Assembly: GCA_964438715.1 (NCBI GenBank)
Contig: CAYTLQ010000154.1
Coordinates: 1-9,167, forward strand
Reading direction: 5' to 3'
From: CAYTLQ01 sp964438715
GTDB lineage: Bacteria > Bacteroidota > Ignavibacteria > Ignavibacteriales > Ignavibacteriaceae
DNA length: 9,167 nucleotides
Every line of letters starts with the position of its first letter. The first letter of the stretch is position 1. The notes beneath the pieces are model-generated. The model searched no databases. It saw nothing but the letters and a program-made list of their open reading frames with translations, and was not told the DNA's origin. Both the position numbers and the translations under genes were made by a program. This document shows positions 7,361 through 9,167 of the stretch, piece by piece.

Positions 7361-7384
7361 GTAAAATGCTCATTAACATTTTAC
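7361..7384. promoter_or_regulatory. 24-bp perfect dyad upstream of kup
   Basis: GTAAAATG (7361-7368) and CATTTTAC (7377-7384) are exact inverted repeats around an 8-base spacer. The dyad lies 42 bases upstream of the kup start codon. It could be an operator for a dimeric repressor or activator, or a hairpin in the kup leader. The regulator is unknown. Confidence 0.4.
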
Positions 7385-7571
7385 ATCATAACGCGGGCAA
7401 TAAATTGTACTCCTATATTATTCTAAATTTCAGCACACAAAATTTACGGAAAACCGGCAATTCCACAAGTTTTTCTGAAAACAGCATATACAGAATCACT
7501 AACCATATTTCTCAATTTTGTAATTATTTTGCGGGAATTTTATTAACCAATTTTCTGCCGTAGTTAAAGAA

Positions 7572-7602
7572 TTTGAAAACTAAATTATTAATCTTTATTT
7601 TG
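7572..7602 (+). promoter_or_regulatory. Candidate Bacteroidota-like promoter for the permease-polA unit
   Basis: TTTG at 7572-7575 is followed after 19 bases by TTATTTTG at 7595-7602, one mismatch from the TAnnTTTG -7 consensus and at the expected spacing. Transcription would start about 18 bases before the permease ATG, leaving just enough room for the ribosome binding site. Confidence 0.4.
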
Positions 7603-7614
7603 AACGAATAATCT

Positions 7615-7621
7615 GAAAGGA
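7615..7621 (+). promoter_or_regulatory. Ribosome binding site of the permease gene
   Basis: GAAAGGA lies four bases before the ATG at 7626 and supports that start. Confidence 0.55.
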
Positions 7622-7625
7622 AAAT

Positions 7626-9032
7626 ATGGAGCATAAGCAGTCCGGAGAATTAAAACGAAATCTCAGCCTCATTGCAGGGGTAATGATTGTTGCTGGTTCG
7701 ATGATAGGTTCAGGAATTTTCCGTAAACCGGCAACAATGGCAGGACAATTATTAAACCCTGAACTTTTAATTATCGTTTGGATTCTCGCCGGTATTGTTA
7801 CATTTATCGGTGCATTAGTAAATGCAGAGATTGCCGGAATGATTGGTGATACAGGAGGCCAATATGTTTACTTTAGGGAAATGTATGGTGATTTTACGGC
7901 ATACATTTATGGGTGGTCAATTCTCGCAGTTATTCAGACAGGTAGTCAGGCCGCTATAGCGTATGTTTTTGCAGAATATGTTGGGTATTTCTTTCGACTT
8001 CCTGATGCACCTGCAGCATTTCAGAGTTTCACTGTTTATATGCCTGCCGTTGGAGATATTCGCCCTTTTGCTGATTTTGGTACGAAATCAATGGCAATTC
8101 TCGCAATTATTTTTCTCACCGGTATTAATTATGTGGGTGTCTTTTTTGGTGGAATAGTGCAAACTATCGTGACATTTATAAAAATTGGCTCTATAATAAT
8201 TCTCAGTATTCTCCTTCTTTTTCTTGGTAATGGAAATACTGCAAATCTTTTTTATGGGTTTTCTTTGCAACCCGAAGTCTCCGCGAACATTATTTCTTTA
8301 GTCGGACTTGCACTTGCCGGAGCTTTCTGGGCTTACGACGGCTGGAATAATGTTACCTATGTTTCAGGTGAAGTGATTAACCCGCAACACAATGTGCCAA
8401 AATCGCTCTTGTATGGCACTCTTATAGTAATAGGTGTGTATGTATTTATTAATGTAGCATATCTTTATGTATTACCTATCGATCAGATGAAAAATTCACC
8501 CCTTGTCGCGGCAACCGCCGCCGAATTACTTTTCGGAAAAACCGGTGCGGCTGTTATTTCAATTGCTGTTATTGTATCTACATTTGGCGCACTTAATGGC
8601 AGTATTCTTTCAACTGCGAGAGTTCAATTTGCAATGGCACGAACCCGCCTGTTTTTTCACTCCCTCGGTAAGGTACACCCAAAATTTGCAACGCCGCATA
8701 TCTCATTGGTGGTTCAGGGGGTTTGGTCAGCCGTTCTCGTTTTATCGGGTTCTTTCGATACCATCTCTGATTATGTTATTTTTGCGGCATGGCTCTTTTA
8801 TATGCTTGGAGCTTTTGGTGTAATAGTGTTACGAAAGAAAATGCCTGATCGACCAAGACCTTATAAAGTAGTTGGCTATCCTTACTTACCAATTCTATTT
8901 GTTATTTTTTCTTTTTTATTTCTCATGAACAGTGTCATAACTGATACCCCAAATGCAATGATGGGACTGATGCTGATTCTTAGCGGAGTTCCGATTTACA
9001 TTTACATCAAATGGAAGAAAGATTCTCATTAA
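7626..9032 (+). CDS. APC-superfamily amino acid permease (LAT-like)
   Basis: The 468-residue inner-membrane protein has about twelve hydrophobic segments. In the first, GSMIGSGIF (residues 24-32) is the unwound substrate-binding motif of APC transporters. AFWAYDGWNNVTYVSGEV (about 233-250), followed by NPQHNVPKSL, is the sixth-segment region of the L-type amino acid transporter / SteT group. GALNGSILSTARVQFAMAR further on is also characteristic of that group. It probably moves neutral amino acids, by exchange or proton symport; the exact substrate cannot be read from sequence. The length is normal and no lesion is visible. Its stop codon shares one base with the polA start, so the two genes are likely co-transcribed. 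Confidence 0.93.
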   Translation: MEHKQSGELKRNLSLIAGVMIVAGSMIGSGIFRKPATMAGQLLNPELLIIVWILAGIVTFIGALVNAEIAGMIGDTGGQYVYFREMYGDFTAYIYGWSILAVIQTGSQAAIAYVFAEYVGYFFRLPDAPAAFQSFTVYMPAVGDIRPFADFGTKSMAILAIIFLTGINYVGVFFGGIVQTIVTFIKIGSIIILSILLLFLGNGNTANLFYGFSLQPEVSANIISLVGLALAGAFWAYDGWNNVTYVSGEVINPQHNVPKSLLYGTLIVIGVYVFINVAYLYVLPIDQMKNSPLVAATAAELLFGKTGAAVISIAVIVSTFGALNGSILSTARVQFAMARTRLFFHSLGKVHPKFATPHISLVVQGVWSAVLVLSGSFDTISDYVIFAAWLFYMLGAFGVIVLRKKMPDRPRPYKVVGYPYLPILFVIFSFLFLMNSVITDTPNAMMGLMLILSGVPIYIYIKWKKDSH

Positions 9033-9167
9033 TGAAGAAATTTGTTATTATCGATGCACTCGCTTTAGCATATAAGGCATACTTTGCGTTTATCAGCAGG
9101 CCACGTCGCACTCAATCCGGTATGCCGACCTCAGCCGTTTACGGGTTCACTACACAGTTTATTAAAA
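9032..9167 (+). CDS. polA: DNA polymerase I, N-terminal fragment (partial)
   Basis: The first 45 codons are present before the right window edge. MKKFVIIDALALAYKAYFAF and the following TSAVYGFTTQFIK match the start of the 5'-3' exonuclease (FEN-like) domain of bacterial DNA polymerase I, including the Asp of the VIIDALAL strand (Asp8), which belongs to the metal site, and the AYKAYFAF helix. A stand-alone 5'-3' exonuclease would share this segment, and the polymerase part lies beyond the window. The start overlaps the permease stop (TAATG); a purine-rich GGAAGAAAG ten bases upstream may serve as ribosome binding site. Confidence 0.85.
   Translation, partial: MKKFVIIDALALAYKAYFAFISRPRRTQSGMPTSAVYGFTTQFIK

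Larger units (their letters stand above)
7319..7625. other. Divergent intergenic region between kup and the amino acid permease (307 bases)
   Basis: The stretch must hold the promoters of both flanking units. It contains a perfect 8-8-8 dyad near kup and a promoter-like pair near the permease. A 65-codon plus-strand frame at 7366-7563 exists, but its product lacks a recognisable domain or coding-like composition, so I treat the region as non-coding. No recognisable riboswitch was found. Confidence 0.65.

Noticed and set aside
7366..7563. A 65-codon plus-strand frame preceded by a purine-rich GAGG in the kup/permease intergenic region
   Set aside because: The product has no domain, signal or coding-like composition, its start falls within the dyad, and the region must hold two promoters. 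It could be a leader peptide, but nothing supports that.
7319..7625. A c-di-AMP (ydaO-type) or other riboswitch in front of kup
   Set aside because: Potassium transporter genes often carry one, but I could not find its conserved G-rich blocks or paired stems on the minus strand. A covariance-model search would settle it.
1..9167. CRISPR arrays, insertion sequences, tRNA or rRNA genes
   Set aside because: Reading both strands, I saw no regularly spaced repeats, no transposase-like frame with terminal inverted repeats, and no tRNA or rRNA signature.

Overview
The window is AT-rich DNA (roughly one third G+C by eye) from what is most likely a bacterium of the Bacteroidota / Chlorobiota / Ignavibacteriota (FCB) group. 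This is inferred from gene style: a large secreted 'two-component regulator propeller' sensor with a Y_Y_Y domain, an outer-membrane barrel ending in a C-terminal aromatic beta-signal, a polA that opens with the AYKAYFAFI stretch, and two promoter-like sites that resemble the Bacteroidota TTTG / TAnnTTTG pattern. No rRNA or other decisive taxonomic marker is present.

Layout. (1) Bases 1-2220, minus strand: the N-terminal 740 residues of a giant propeller sensor, cut by the left edge just where its transmembrane segment should begin. (2) Bases 2221-2666: a 446-base gene-free divergent promoter region. It holds a near-perfect 18-bp palindrome, a spaced 9-bp inverted repeat and a TAATTTTG -7-like box. 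(3) Bases 2667-3777, plus strand: a small outer-membrane beta-barrel protein overlapped by 11 bases by a monohaem cytochrome c lipoprotein. (4) Bases 3791-7318, minus strand: a tightly packed three-gene unit in the order Kup-type potassium transporter, secreted endonuclease/exonuclease/phosphatase-fold protein, and a dihydropteridine-reductase-like SDR. The first junction is a 4-base ATGA overlap and the second a 1-base gap. (5) Bases 7319-7625: a 307-base divergent intergenic region with a 24-bp dyad just upstream of kup. (6) Bases 7626-9167, plus strand: an LAT-like amino acid permease whose stop codon overlaps the start of polA (TAATG). polA is cut by the right edge.

How the genes relate. 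Most genes are housekeeping or transport functions in compact directional clusters. The sensor and the barrel/cytochrome pair are divergently arranged and share a long regulatory region, so the sensor may control that pair; this is inference only. No mobile element, CRISPR array, tRNA or rRNA was seen. I do not see a clearly new defence or biosynthetic system. The best candidates for a second look are the coupled barrel/cytochrome pair, the SDR with alanine at the catalytic serine position, and the dyad sites in the two divergent intergenic regions.
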